This document shows positions 1 through 5,978 of a DNA stretch of 7,820 nucleotides, in pieces. Under the pieces are notes generated by a model. It was given only the letters and a program-made list of their open reading frames with translations. It had not been told where the DNA came from and did not search any database. Each line of letters begins with the position of its first letter. Positions within the stretch are counted from its first letter, which is position 1. The translations under genes were made by a program, and so were the position numbers. The DNA comes from an uncultured Flavobacterium sp. (lineage in GTDB: Bacteria > Bacteroidota > Bacteroidia > Flavobacteriales > Flavobacteriaceae), in the NCBI GenBank assembly GCA_945957245.1, contig CAMFLD010000115.1, forward strand, positions 1 to 7,820, written 5' to 3'.

Positions 1-714
1 GTTTAAAGGGCTGGTAAAAGTTGCTGTACCAGTAGGAGTTAAACAGGTAGGCTGAGCTACTGTCGCAACAGGAGTCTGGCAAATGGAAGCAATGTCTACT
101 AGCGATAAATTATCAATTGCAAAATCATTCCCTGCACCTCCCCCAAAAGTCTGGCTATCTACTAACCAAATTTGGGCATTGCTTGTAGTTGCTGTCCAGC
201 GATAAACTACTTTTGTCCACGGTGACGGGCTTCCAACCGGACAGATGGAAGGGCCTGACATCAGTTGCGGTATGGTTGTTGTTCCATTGGTATTAACATC
301 AATTATCGCTGAATTAGCGACTGAATTTGTAGCTGATATCGATCGGATATAATATGTAAATTCATAAGTTCTTCCACTTATTACTCCAATACTTCCCCCG
401 TTCAGCAATGACCAAACTTTATTACCTGCGTTCCCTGAACCATCAACAACCATCATTTTTCCTGTTCCGGTTGGGAAATCAGTAGCATGGACAAAATTGG
501 CAGTATTCATGGTAAAGGGATCAGAGATGATATTATAATCTCTTGGAACACTGTTTCCTATTGTAGCAGGCAGATTATAATCTGTTGTAAAACCAACTCC
601 GGCTCCACCACTCTCAAAGCCGCCATTTACCAGTAGGTTTTGGGAAAAAACCTGAGAGGAAAGCGCTATACTTGCAATTACCAACAGCTTATTTAGAAAC
701 GTATTAATCTTCAT
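1..714 (-). CDS. Secreted surface protein, N-terminal part (runs off the left edge)
   Basis: Reading leftwards from the ATG at 714 there are 238 uninterrupted codons to the window edge, so the stop lies outside. The N-terminus is a classical signal peptide: basic MKINTF start, hydrophobic core around residues 10-20, and likely cleavage after VFS at residue 24, leaving a mature N-terminus of QNLLVNGGFESG. That NGGFE opening, with an FAIDNLSLVDI strand at about 198-208, is typical of carbohydrate-binding or galactose-binding-like beta-sandwich domains in Bacteroidetes secreted proteins. From residue 212 a new module begins (C212, C224, PTC...PTGT), resembling the tandem repeats of large flavobacterial adhesins. 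Inference: an exported, cell-surface or secreted adhesin-like protein, probably using type IX secretion; the C-terminal sorting domain that would prove this is not in view. No catalytic motif is visible, and the exact function is unknown. Confidence 0.85.
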   Translation of the reverse strand, partial: MKINTFLNKLLVIASIALSSQVFSQNLLVNGGFESGGAGVGFTTDYNLPATIGNSVPRDYNIISDPFTMNTANFVHATDFPTGTGKMMVVDGSGNAGNKVWSLLNGGSIGVISGRTYEFTYYIRSISATNSVANSAIIDVNTNGTTTIPQLMSGPSICPVGSPSPWTKVVYRWTATTSNAQIWLVDSQTFGGGAGNDFAIDNLSLVDIASICQTPVATVAQPTCLTPTGTATFTSPLN

Positions 715-774
715 TTTTATATTACTTTTTTTAAGTAGACTGATTTTATTAATTTTTTGTTAAAAAATGGGAGT

Positions 775-782
775 CAAATATA
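775..782 (-). promoter_or_regulatory. Candidate -7 promoter element of the secreted-protein gene
   Basis: On the minus strand these bases read TATATTTG, an exact match to the Bacteroidetes sigma-ABfr -7 consensus TAnnTTTG. The start codon is 60 bases downstream, which implies a leader of roughly 50 bases. I see no convincing TTG -33 element at the usual spacing. Just after the expected transcription start there is a 7-bp AT-only inverted repeat (752-758 with 762-768, loop of 3), which may or may not fold in the mRNA. Confidence 0.45.
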
Positions 783-823
783 TGATTTTAATGGAAGTGC
801 CATATTATTTTATGACAAAAATT

Positions 824-853
824 ACATAAAAAAACCTCATTAAATGAGGTTTT
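824..853 (-). terminator. Rho-independent terminator of proline dehydrogenase
   Basis: A perfect 10-bp stem (831-840 pairing with 844-853, loop of 3) starts just past the proline dehydrogenase stop codon. Reading on the minus strand it ends in a run of T residues. The plus-strand side has a shorter T run broken by a C, so its main direction is leftward, ending the proline dehydrogenase transcript before the divergent-looking region upstream of the secreted-protein gene. Confidence 0.85.
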
Positions 854-858
854 CATTA

Positions 859-2031
859 TTATCGATTTGCTTTTCTTCTATCCTTTTCTGTTTTCAGCAG
901 ATTTAACTCCCTACTTGTCTGTCCGGCTACAGAAGTATTTTCCTCCGCACGTCTTATAAGATAAGGCATTACATCACGCACTGGTCCAAAAGGAAGATAT
1001 TTTGCAACATTGTAACCATGCTCAGCCAAGTTGTAACTGATATTGTCACTCATCCCGTACAATTGCCCGAACCAAATTCGGGAATCATTTTTGGCTATTC
1101 CTTTTTGTTCCATAAGTTCCATTAACTTATAAGAGCTTTCTTCATTATGGGTTCCGGCAAAAATTGACATCAAATCAAGATGATCCATCATGTAGGCCAT
1201 AGTTGTGTCGTAATTAATGTCTGTTGCTTCTTTGCTTTCACAAATTGGTGTTGGATATCCTTTTTCCTCTGCCCTTTTGTTTTCCTTTTCCATGTAAGCT
1301 CCACGAACAAGTTTCATCCCAATGAAGAATCCTTCGGTTTTAGCCAGTTCGTGCAGTTTTTTTAAGTATTCCAACCTGTCGTGGCGGTATAACTGCAGTG
1401 TATTGAAAACAATTGCCTTTTCCTTGTTGTATTTACGCATCATTTCGGTAACGAGATCATCTGCGGCATCCTGCATCCAGCTCTCTTCCCCATCAATGAG
1501 CAGGGCTACATCTTTTTCATGGGCTGTTTTGCAAATCAGGTCAAAGCGGGCAACTACCCTGTTCCATTCTTTTTGCTCTTCCAATGTTAAAGGTTGCTGC
1601 TCTCCAATTTTTTCATAAAGATAAAAACGCCCCAAACCTGTTGGCTTGAATACTGCAAATGGAATTGCTTTTCTTTCTCTTGCAAATTCAACCGTTTTAA
1701 GAGTCATTTCAAGTGCAGCATCGAATTGTGCTTCTTCTTCTTTTCCTTCTACAGAATAATCCAATACAGATGAAACACCTTTAGTGTACATTTTATCAAC
1801 AACAGTGAGACAGTCTTCTTCAGTAGTACCGCCGCAAAAATGATCAAAAACCGTAGCCCTTATCAGTCCTTCAACCGGAAGATGAGCCTTGAGGGCAAAG
1901 TTGGTCACCGCTGTACCGATGCGGACTAACGGTTCGCTATCAATCATTTTAAATAAAAAATAAGCTCTGTCCAGTTCAGTATCTGTTTTGAGGGCAAAGG
2001 CAACCTGTGTGTTGTTGAAAATCTTTTCCAT
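859..2031 (-). CDS. putA: Proline dehydrogenase (monofunctional PRODH)
   Basis: FAD-dependent oxidation of L-proline to delta-1-pyrroline-5-carboxylate, the first step of proline catabolism, passing electrons to the quinone pool. The 390 residues contain only the PRODH barrel, with no P5C dehydrogenase or DNA-binding domain, unlike bifunctional PutA. Visible family motifs are VFKPTG (128-132, K130 probably the conserved active-site lysine), KLVRGAY (240-246), TDINYDTTM (270-278), GTHNE (293-297), and the C-terminal substrate clamp YLPFGPVRDVMPYLIRRAEEN. In that clamp Y357, R360, R361 and E364 line up with Y552, R555, R556 and E559 of E. coli PutA, which hold proline. All expected residues are present, so the enzyme should be active. 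The gene is monocistronic: it has its own promoter match on the divergent side and its own terminator. The P5C dehydrogenase partner is not in the window. The symbol putA follows common use for this family; prodh would be equally apt. Confidence 0.95.
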   Translation of the reverse strand: MEKIFNNTQVAFALKTDTELDRAYFLFKMIDSEPLVRIGTAVTNFALKAHLPVEGLIRATVFDHFCGGTTEEDCLTVVDKMYTKGVSSVLDYSVEGKEEEAQFDAALEMTLKTVEFARERKAIPFAVFKPTGLGRFYLYEKIGEQQPLTLEEQKEWNRVVARFDLICKTAHEKDVALLIDGEESWMQDAADDLVTEMMRKYNKEKAIVFNTLQLYRHDRLEYLKKLHELAKTEGFFIGMKLVRGAYMEKENKRAEEKGYPTPICESKEATDINYDTTMAYMMDHLDLMSIFAGTHNEESSYKLMELMEQKGIAKNDSRIWFGQLYGMSDNISYNLAEHGYNVAKYLPFGPVRDVMPYLIRRAEENTSVAGQTSRELNLLKTEKDRRKANR

Positions 2032-2050
2032 TTATTTTGTAATAATTCGA

Positions 2051-2084
2051 CAAATATAAATAGTCTCTGGTGATTATTTATCAA
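2051..2084 (-). promoter_or_regulatory. Candidate proline dehydrogenase promoter
   Basis: On the minus strand 2051-2058 reads TATATTTG, an exact TAnnTTTG match, and 2082-2084 reads TTG, 23 bases upstream, at the upper limit of the spacing used in Flavobacterium. The -7 box ends 20 bases before the start codon, so the leader would be short. It is interleaved with the aroB promoter on the other strand. Confidence 0.55.
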
Positions 2085-2093
2085 TTTATAGTG

Positions 2094-2101
2094 TATTTTT
2101 G
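2094..2101 (+). promoter_or_regulatory. Candidate aroB -7 promoter element
   Basis: The bases TATTTTTG match TAnnTTTG exactly and end 20 bases before the aroB ATG, the same geometry as the divergent proline dehydrogenase promoter. No good TTG -33 box is seen at 17-23 bases upstream. The call therefore rests on the -7 motif and its position alone. Confidence 0.4.
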
Positions 2102-2120
2102 AGGCTCAATTTTAGCAAAA

Positions 2121-3188
2121 ATGCAATCAATACAAGCCAACGGTTATCCTATTCTATTTGGTGAAAATGCTTATAGCTTTCTCAATGGGTTTATAGCGGA
2201 AAATAAGTATTCCAATATCTTTATTTTAGTGGATACACACTCCAATGAGTATTGCCTCAGCCTGCTGCTTCCTTTTCTGGAAACCGATAAAACTATAGAA
2301 ATCATTGAGATTGAACCAGGTGAAACGGAAAAAAATATCAATACATGTGTAGAGCTTTGGTCCATCCTTACCGAATTAGGCGGAGACAGGAAAACCCTGA
2401 TGATTAATCTTGGCGGTGGTGTGATTACCGATATTGGCGGATTTGTTGCTTCTACCTTTAAACGCGGAATTGATTTTATCCATATCCCCACAACGCTTTT
2501 AGCTATGGTTGACGCTTCCGTTGGAGGTAAAAACGGAGTTGATTTAGGAAGTCTTAAAAACCAGATTGGCGTTATTAATGTCCCTAAAATAGTGTTAATA
2601 GATACCGAATACCTCAGTACATTACCTCAAAATGAAATGCGTTCCGGCCTTGCCGAAATGTTGAAACACGGATTGATTTATGATGCAAAATATTGGTCGG
2701 AATTCAGCAACCTAGCTTCGGTAGATTTTTCCGATTTTGATGCACTGATTTACCGCTCCATAGCGATTAAGAATGAAATTGTAATGCAGGATCCTACGGA
2801 AAACGGTATCCGGAAAGCATTGAACTTCGGCCACACTCTGGGGCATGCTATTGAAAGTTACTTCCTTGAAAATGAAAGCAAGAAAAACCTATTACATGGA
2901 GAAGCCATTGCGGCAGGAATGATTTTAGAAAGTTATATTTCCTGGCAAAAAAAGCTTATCTCCGCTGTTGAATATATCGAAATCAAAAAATGTATCAATG
3001 ATATTTTTGAACTGATTCCTTTTGACGAAAAAGACATCAATCCGATATTGGAATTACTCATTCATGATAAAAAAAATGAATATGGTAAAATCCAATTTAC
3101 TTTGCTTGATGGCATTGGCGGGATTAAGATCAATCAGGAAGTTGATAATGAATTAATTATGAAATCTTTTGCAGATTATAAAAGTTAA
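2121..3188 (+). CDS. aroB: 3-dehydroquinate synthase
   Basis: Second step of the shikimate pathway: DAHP is cyclised to 3-dehydroquinate by a cytoplasmic, NAD- and divalent-metal-dependent enzyme, feeding aromatic amino acids, folate and quinones. At 355 residues it has the normal bacterial AroB length. The NAD-binding part carries LGGGVITDIGGFVA (97-110) and IPTTLLAMVDASVGGKNGVD (122-141). The catalytic half has E179 in GLAEMLKHG, LNFGHTLGHAIE (234-245) and LLHGEA (257-262). By alignment from memory with the Aspergillus enzyme, E179, H238 and H259 are the metal ligands and H242 is an additional catalytic histidine; all are present. The ATG at 2121 is favoured because the family usually starts just before the IxxxxYPI segment and a promoter match sits 20 bases upstream. 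The gene is divergent from proline dehydrogenase, with no functional link evident. No terminator is seen after the stop, so readthrough into the next ORF is possible. Confidence 0.96.
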   Translation: MQSIQANGYPILFGENAYSFLNGFIAENKYSNIFILVDTHSNEYCLSLLLPFLETDKTIEIIEIEPGETEKNINTCVELWSILTELGGDRKTLMINLGGGVITDIGGFVASTFKRGIDFIHIPTTLLAMVDASVGGKNGVDLGSLKNQIGVINVPKIVLIDTEYLSTLPQNEMRSGLAEMLKHGLIYDAKYWSEFSNLASVDFSDFDALIYRSIAIKNEIVMQDPTENGIRKALNFGHTLGHAIESYFLENESKKNLLHGEAIAAGMILESYISWQKKLISAVEYIEIKKCINDIFELIPFDEKDINPILELLIHDKKNEYGKIQFTLLDGIGGIKINQEVDNELIMKSFADYKS

Positions 3189-3208
3189 CATTTTTTTCAC
3201 GGATTAAC

Positions 3209-3240
3209 TTGCATATCGAAAATATTATTTTTTAAATTTG
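3209..3240 (+). promoter_or_regulatory. Promoter ahead of the small ORF and decarboxylase
   Basis: TTG at 3209-3211, a 21-base spacer, and TAAATTTG at 3233-3240 together form the best full Bacteroidetes-type promoter match in the window. Transcription would be expected to begin about 4-7 bases after the -7 box, around 3244-3247. That is at or beside the ATG of the 59-codon ORF and roughly 235 bases ahead of the decarboxylase start. It probably drives the small ORF and, in the absence of a clear terminator, the decarboxylase. Confidence 0.6.
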
Positions 3241-3245
3241 CCCAG

Positions 3246-3425
3246 ATGAAAAATTTTGCCGACGCTACTGTTTACAGCAACTTCAGTCAGGAAATGAGCA
3301 ATAATTCCCAGATTGTTTCTGATACCTCTTTCAGAGGTAAAAGTGATTTTATTGCTATGTGTTCGCAAATCAGATATTTATCACAGGAAAAACTTCCGAT
3401 TATTTATGCCAATATTAGAGTTTAA
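3246..3425 (+). CDS. Small ORF of 59 codons, unknown function
   Basis: I do not recognise this protein. It starts MKNFADATVYSNFSQEM and ends PIIYANIRV, with a polar first half and a mixed second half containing a single cysteine. No signal peptide, membrane segment or metal motif is visible. Support for it being real is a complete ORF filling most of the 293-base gap, a good promoter match immediately upstream, and base composition like the neighbouring genes. The ATG at 3246 coincides with the predicted transcription start, so translation would be leaderless; an internal ATG at 3294 (residue 17) is the alternative. Its stop lies 56 bases before the decarboxylase start and is followed immediately by a possible RNA structure. 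It may be an independent small protein, a regulatory leader ORF for the decarboxylase, or chance. Confidence 0.5.
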   Translation: MKNFADATVYSNFSQEMSNNSQIVSDTSFRGKSDFIAMCSQIRYLSQEKLPIIYANIRV

Positions 3426-3470
3426 ATTATAGTTACTCTTCGTTTTTTACAACTGAATAGAAACTATAAT
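3417..3470 (+). promoter_or_regulatory. Possible structured leader before the decarboxylase
   Basis: A 9-bp inverted repeat pairs ATTATAGTT (3426-3434) with AACTATAAT (3462-3470) across a 27-base loop. The left arm begins directly after the stop codon of the 59-codon ORF and the right arm ends 11 bases before the decarboxylase ATG. A second, 5-bp stem (AGAGT 3417-3421 with ACTCT 3435-3439) overlaps the last codons of the small ORF and is followed within 3 bases by six T residues (3443-3448), like a weak terminator. The left arm of the long repeat lies in the loop of the short stem, so the two could form a pseudoknot or compete. AT-rich DNA gives such matches by chance, so this is only suggestive. 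Confidence 0.3.
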
Positions 3471-3481
3471 CTTACACTTCA

Positions 3482-4885
3482 ATGAACACTAAATATTTCG
3501 ATTTAATTAATCAGACTTTTTACTTCCCACAAGAAGAATTTACACTCAACAAAGATCATCTGCAGTTTCATAACATCGATTTGATGAAATTGGTTGAACA
3601 GTATGGTACACCCTTAAAGTTTACCTACCTTCCGGCTATTTCCAATAATATTAATAAAGCTAAAGGCTGGTTTCGTAAATCGATGGAGAAAAATAAGTAT
3701 GATGCCAAATATTACTATTGCTATTGTACCAAAAGTTCTCACTTTAGTTTCATCATGAATGAAGCGTTTAAAAACAATATTCATATCGAAACCTCATCGG
3801 CTTATGATATTAATATTGTAGAGAATCTTATTGCTCAGGGCAAAATCAATAAAAGTACTTATATTATCTGCAATGGTTTTAAAAGAGAACAATATATTGA
3901 AAACATTGCCCGACTAATCAACAGCGGATACAATAAAACAGTTCCTGTGATTGATAATTACGAGGAATTGGATTTGCTTCAGGAATCAATTGATGGTAAA
4001 TTTAAAATAGGAATACGAATCGCTGCTGAGGAAGAGCCCAAATTTGAGTTCTATACTTCAAGACTTGGAATTGGTTACAAAGACATTGTTCCTTTTTACC
4101 GTAAACAGATACAGGAAAACAAACAGGTGGAGTTGAAAATGCTACACTTTTTCATCAACACAGGAATACGTGATACAGCCTATTATTGGAATGAGTTGCT
4201 AAAATGTATGAAAGTGTACATCAACCTGAAAAAAGAATGCCCTACCTTGGACAGCCTTAATATTGGTGGTGGTTTCCCAATCAAAAATTCATTGGCTTTC
4301 GAATACGATTATCAATACATGATTGACGAGATCCTGAACCAGATTAAAATTGCCTGTGACGAAGCTGAAATTGATGTTCCACATATCTTTACAGAGTTTG
4401 GTTCATTTACTGTTGGAGAATCCGGTGGTGCTATCTATCAGGTATTATACCAAAAGAAACAAAACGATCGTGAGAACTGGAATATGATAGACAGTTCATT
4501 CATTACCACATTACCTGACACATGGGCTATCAACAAGCGTTTTGTTATGCTTGCGGTGAACCGCTGGAATGATACCTATGAAAGGGTATTATTAGGAGGT
4601 TTGACCTGCGATAGTGATGATTATTATAATTCAGAACAGCACATGAATGCTGTTTATCTGCCAAAATACAATAAAGAAAAACCATTATATATTGGTTTCT
4701 TCAACACAGGTGCTTATCAGGAAACCATCGGAGGTTTTGGAGGTTTGCACCACTGCTTAATACCACAACCAAAGCACATATTAATAGATCGTGATGAAAA
4801 CGGAATTTTGGCAACCGAAGTATTCTCAGAGCAGCAAAGTTCCGATGACGTGCTGAAAATATTGGGCTACGAGAAAAAACAGTAA
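3482..4885 (+). CDS. speA: PLP fold-type III decarboxylase, probable arginine decarboxylase
   Basis: Cytoplasmic amino-acid decarboxylase of the alanine-racemase/ornithine-DAP-arginine decarboxylase group 2 family; in flavobacteria it is usually labelled arginine decarboxylase, giving agmatine for polyamine synthesis. Visible features: the YGTPLKF entry strand (41-47), the likely PLP-binding lysine K84 in CYCTKSSH, SRLGIG (193-198), HFFINTGIRD (222-231), the phosphate-binding LNIGGGFP (259-266), EFGSFTVGESGG (305-316), the active-site CDSDD (376-380) that supplies residues across the dimer, and GAYQETIGGF (410-419) with the cofactor-stacking tyrosine. At 467 residues it is much shorter than classical biosynthetic SpeA of about 630 and lacks its inserted domains. 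Substrate assignment is therefore by family label and context; a carboxynorspermidine-type or related substrate is not excluded. The following deoxyhypusine-synthase homologue supports a polyamine role. Confidence 0.8.
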   Translation: MNTKYFDLINQTFYFPQEEFTLNKDHLQFHNIDLMKLVEQYGTPLKFTYLPAISNNINKAKGWFRKSMEKNKYDAKYYYCYCTKSSHFSFIMNEAFKNNIHIETSSAYDINIVENLIAQGKINKSTYIICNGFKREQYIENIARLINSGYNKTVPVIDNYEELDLLQESIDGKFKIGIRIAAEEEPKFEFYTSRLGIGYKDIVPFYRKQIQENKQVELKMLHFFINTGIRDTAYYWNELLKCMKVYINLKKECPTLDSLNIGGGFPIKNSLAFEYDYQYMIDEILNQIKIACDEAEIDVPHIFTEFGSFTVGESGGAIYQVLYQKKQNDRENWNMIDSSFITTLPDTWAINKRFVMLAVNRWNDTYERVLLGGLTCDSDDYYNSEQHMNAVYLPKYNKEKPLYIGFFNTGAYQETIGGFGGLHHCLIPQPKHILIDRDENGILATEVFSEQQSSDDVLKILGYEKKQ

Positions 4886-4890
4886 ACACC

Positions 4891-4913
4891 ACAGTCTTAA
4901 GGGCTGTACTTTT
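4891..4913 (+). terminator. Weak hairpin after the decarboxylase
   Basis: ACAGTC (4891-4896) pairs with GGCTGT (4902-4907) through six base pairs including one G-U, with a 5-base loop and then only four consecutive T residues starting three bases later. It sits 6 bases after the decarboxylase stop. It could attenuate readthrough into the next gene, but the stem is short and the T tract poor. Confidence 0.3.
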
Positions 4914-4938
4914 ATAACAAATTAAATTACGAAAACTG

Positions 4939-4969
4939 TTTGTAGTTTTAGAAAAAAAGTTTTTCTTTG
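4939..4969 (+). promoter_or_regulatory. Candidate promoter of the deoxyhypusine-synthase homologue
   Basis: TTTG at 4939-4942, a 19-base spacer and TTTCTTTG at 4962-4969 fit the Bacteroidetes promoter with one mismatch in the -7 box (T for A at its second base). The implied start near 4975 leaves a leader of about 20 bases. A 7-bp A/T-rich inverted repeat (4950-4956 with 4960-4966, loop of 3) lies between and over the two boxes and could be an operator or chance. If this promoter is real, the last two genes of the cluster can be expressed apart from the decarboxylase. Confidence 0.45.
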
Positions 4970-4997
4970 AACCGCTACAGACACAACAAAAACTACA

Positions 4998-5969
4998 ATG
5001 AAAGGACCTATAAGTCAATTTATAGAAAAACACTACCTTCATTTCAATGCAGCAGCGTTGGTAGATGCTGCTAAAGGATATGAAGAACATTTACTTGATA
5101 ACGGCAAAATGCTGATTTCCCTGGCTGGTGCTATGAGTACAGCCGAGCTTGGAAAATCTTTAGCAGAAATGATACGTCAGGATAAGGTACACATTATTTC
5201 CTGTACGGGAGCCAACCTTGAAGAAGACATCATGAATCTGGTGGCACACAACTCTTACAAGAGAGTTCCTAACTACCGGGACTTATCTCCTCAGGAAGAA
5301 TGGGATTTATTAGAAAACCATTACAATCGTGTTACCGACACCTGTATTCCTGAAGAAGAAGCTTTTAGAAGATTACAATCCCACCTGTACAATATCTGGA
5401 ATAATGCCAATTCAAAAGGAGAACGTTATTTTCCTCACGAATTCATGTACCAGATGATTAATTCAGGTGTATTGGAACAATACTACGAAATTGACCCAAA
5501 AGATTCCTGGATGGTTGCAGCTGCTGAAAAGAACCTGCCTATAGTAGTTCCGGGTTGGGAAGACAGTACGATGGGTAATATTTTTGCTTCTTACTGTATT
5601 AAAGGCGAATTCAATCCTACCACGATGAAAAGTGGAATCGAATATATGATGTGGCTGGCTGATTGGTATACTAAGAACTGTTCCGGTAAAGGAATCGGTT
5701 TCTTCCAGATCGGTGGTGGTATTGCCGGTGACTTCCCTATTTGTGTTGTTCCAATGCTGTATCAGGATATGGAAATGCATGATGTTCCTTTCTGGAGCTA
5801 TTTCTGTCAAATTTCAGATTCGACTACAAGTTACGGTTCTTATTCCGGAGCTGTTCCCAACGAAAAAATCACTTGGGGAAAACTTGACATAAATACGCCC
5901 AAATTTATTGTAGAATCCGATGCGACTATTGTTGCTCCTTTAATCTTTGCTTACTTACTAGATTTATAA
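4998..5969 (+). CDS. Deoxyhypusine-synthase-family protein, probable homospermidine synthase
   Basis: NAD-dependent aminobutyl-transferase family acting on spermidine or putrescine. Visible blocks: LAGAMS (42-47), ISCTGANLEED (67-77), VPGWEDSTMGN (184-194), QIGGGIAGDFP (237-247), SDSTTSYGSYSGA (273-285) and TWGKL (292-296). K295 lines up with the essential lysine of human deoxyhypusine synthase (K329), so aminobutyl transfer should be possible. The stretch after GGG differs: where the human enzyme has KHH, including H288, this protein has G244-D245-F246. Bacteria have no eIF5A, so protein deoxyhypusination is not expected. Flavobacteria are known to contain homospermidine as a main polyamine, and bacterial members of this family include homospermidine synthases; that is my preferred reading. 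At 323 residues it is somewhat shorter than the human enzyme (369), and it appears complete. It follows the decarboxylase and is 9 bases ahead of the acidic-tail gene, probably co-transcribed with it. Confidence 0.85.
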   Translation: MKGPISQFIEKHYLHFNAAALVDAAKGYEEHLLDNGKMLISLAGAMSTAELGKSLAEMIRQDKVHIISCTGANLEEDIMNLVAHNSYKRVPNYRDLSPQEEWDLLENHYNRVTDTCIPEEEAFRRLQSHLYNIWNNANSKGERYFPHEFMYQMINSGVLEQYYEIDPKDSWMVAAAEKNLPIVVPGWEDSTMGNIFASYCIKGEFNPTTMKSGIEYMMWLADWYTKNCSGKGIGFFQIGGGIAGDFPICVVPMLYQDMEMHDVPFWSYFCQISDSTTSYGSYSGAVPNEKITWGKLDINTPKFIVESDATIVAPLIFAYLLDL

Positions 5970-5978
5970 ATATTCATT

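Noticed and set aside
752..768. AT-only 7-bp inverted repeat as a terminator
   Set aside because: It consists only of A-T pairs and lies at the start of the predicted leader of the secreted-protein gene, where a terminator would make little sense.
1180..1618. Two plus-strand ORFs inside the proline dehydrogenase gene
   Set aside because: They lie antisense within a gene with all family motifs, and their translations (Ser/Cys/Phe-rich) look like shadows.
2171..2491. Minus-strand ORF within aroB
   Set aside because: It is fully inside a confident aroB and has no promoter-like sequence or domain of its own.
4701..5090. Minus-strand ORF of 129 codons spanning the decarboxylase end and the next gene
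   Set aside because: It overlaps two well-supported genes and the gap between them, and its translation has no recognisable domain.
5463..5810. Minus-strand ORF inside the deoxyhypusine-synthase homologue
   Set aside because: Antisense shadow of conserved catalytic blocks.
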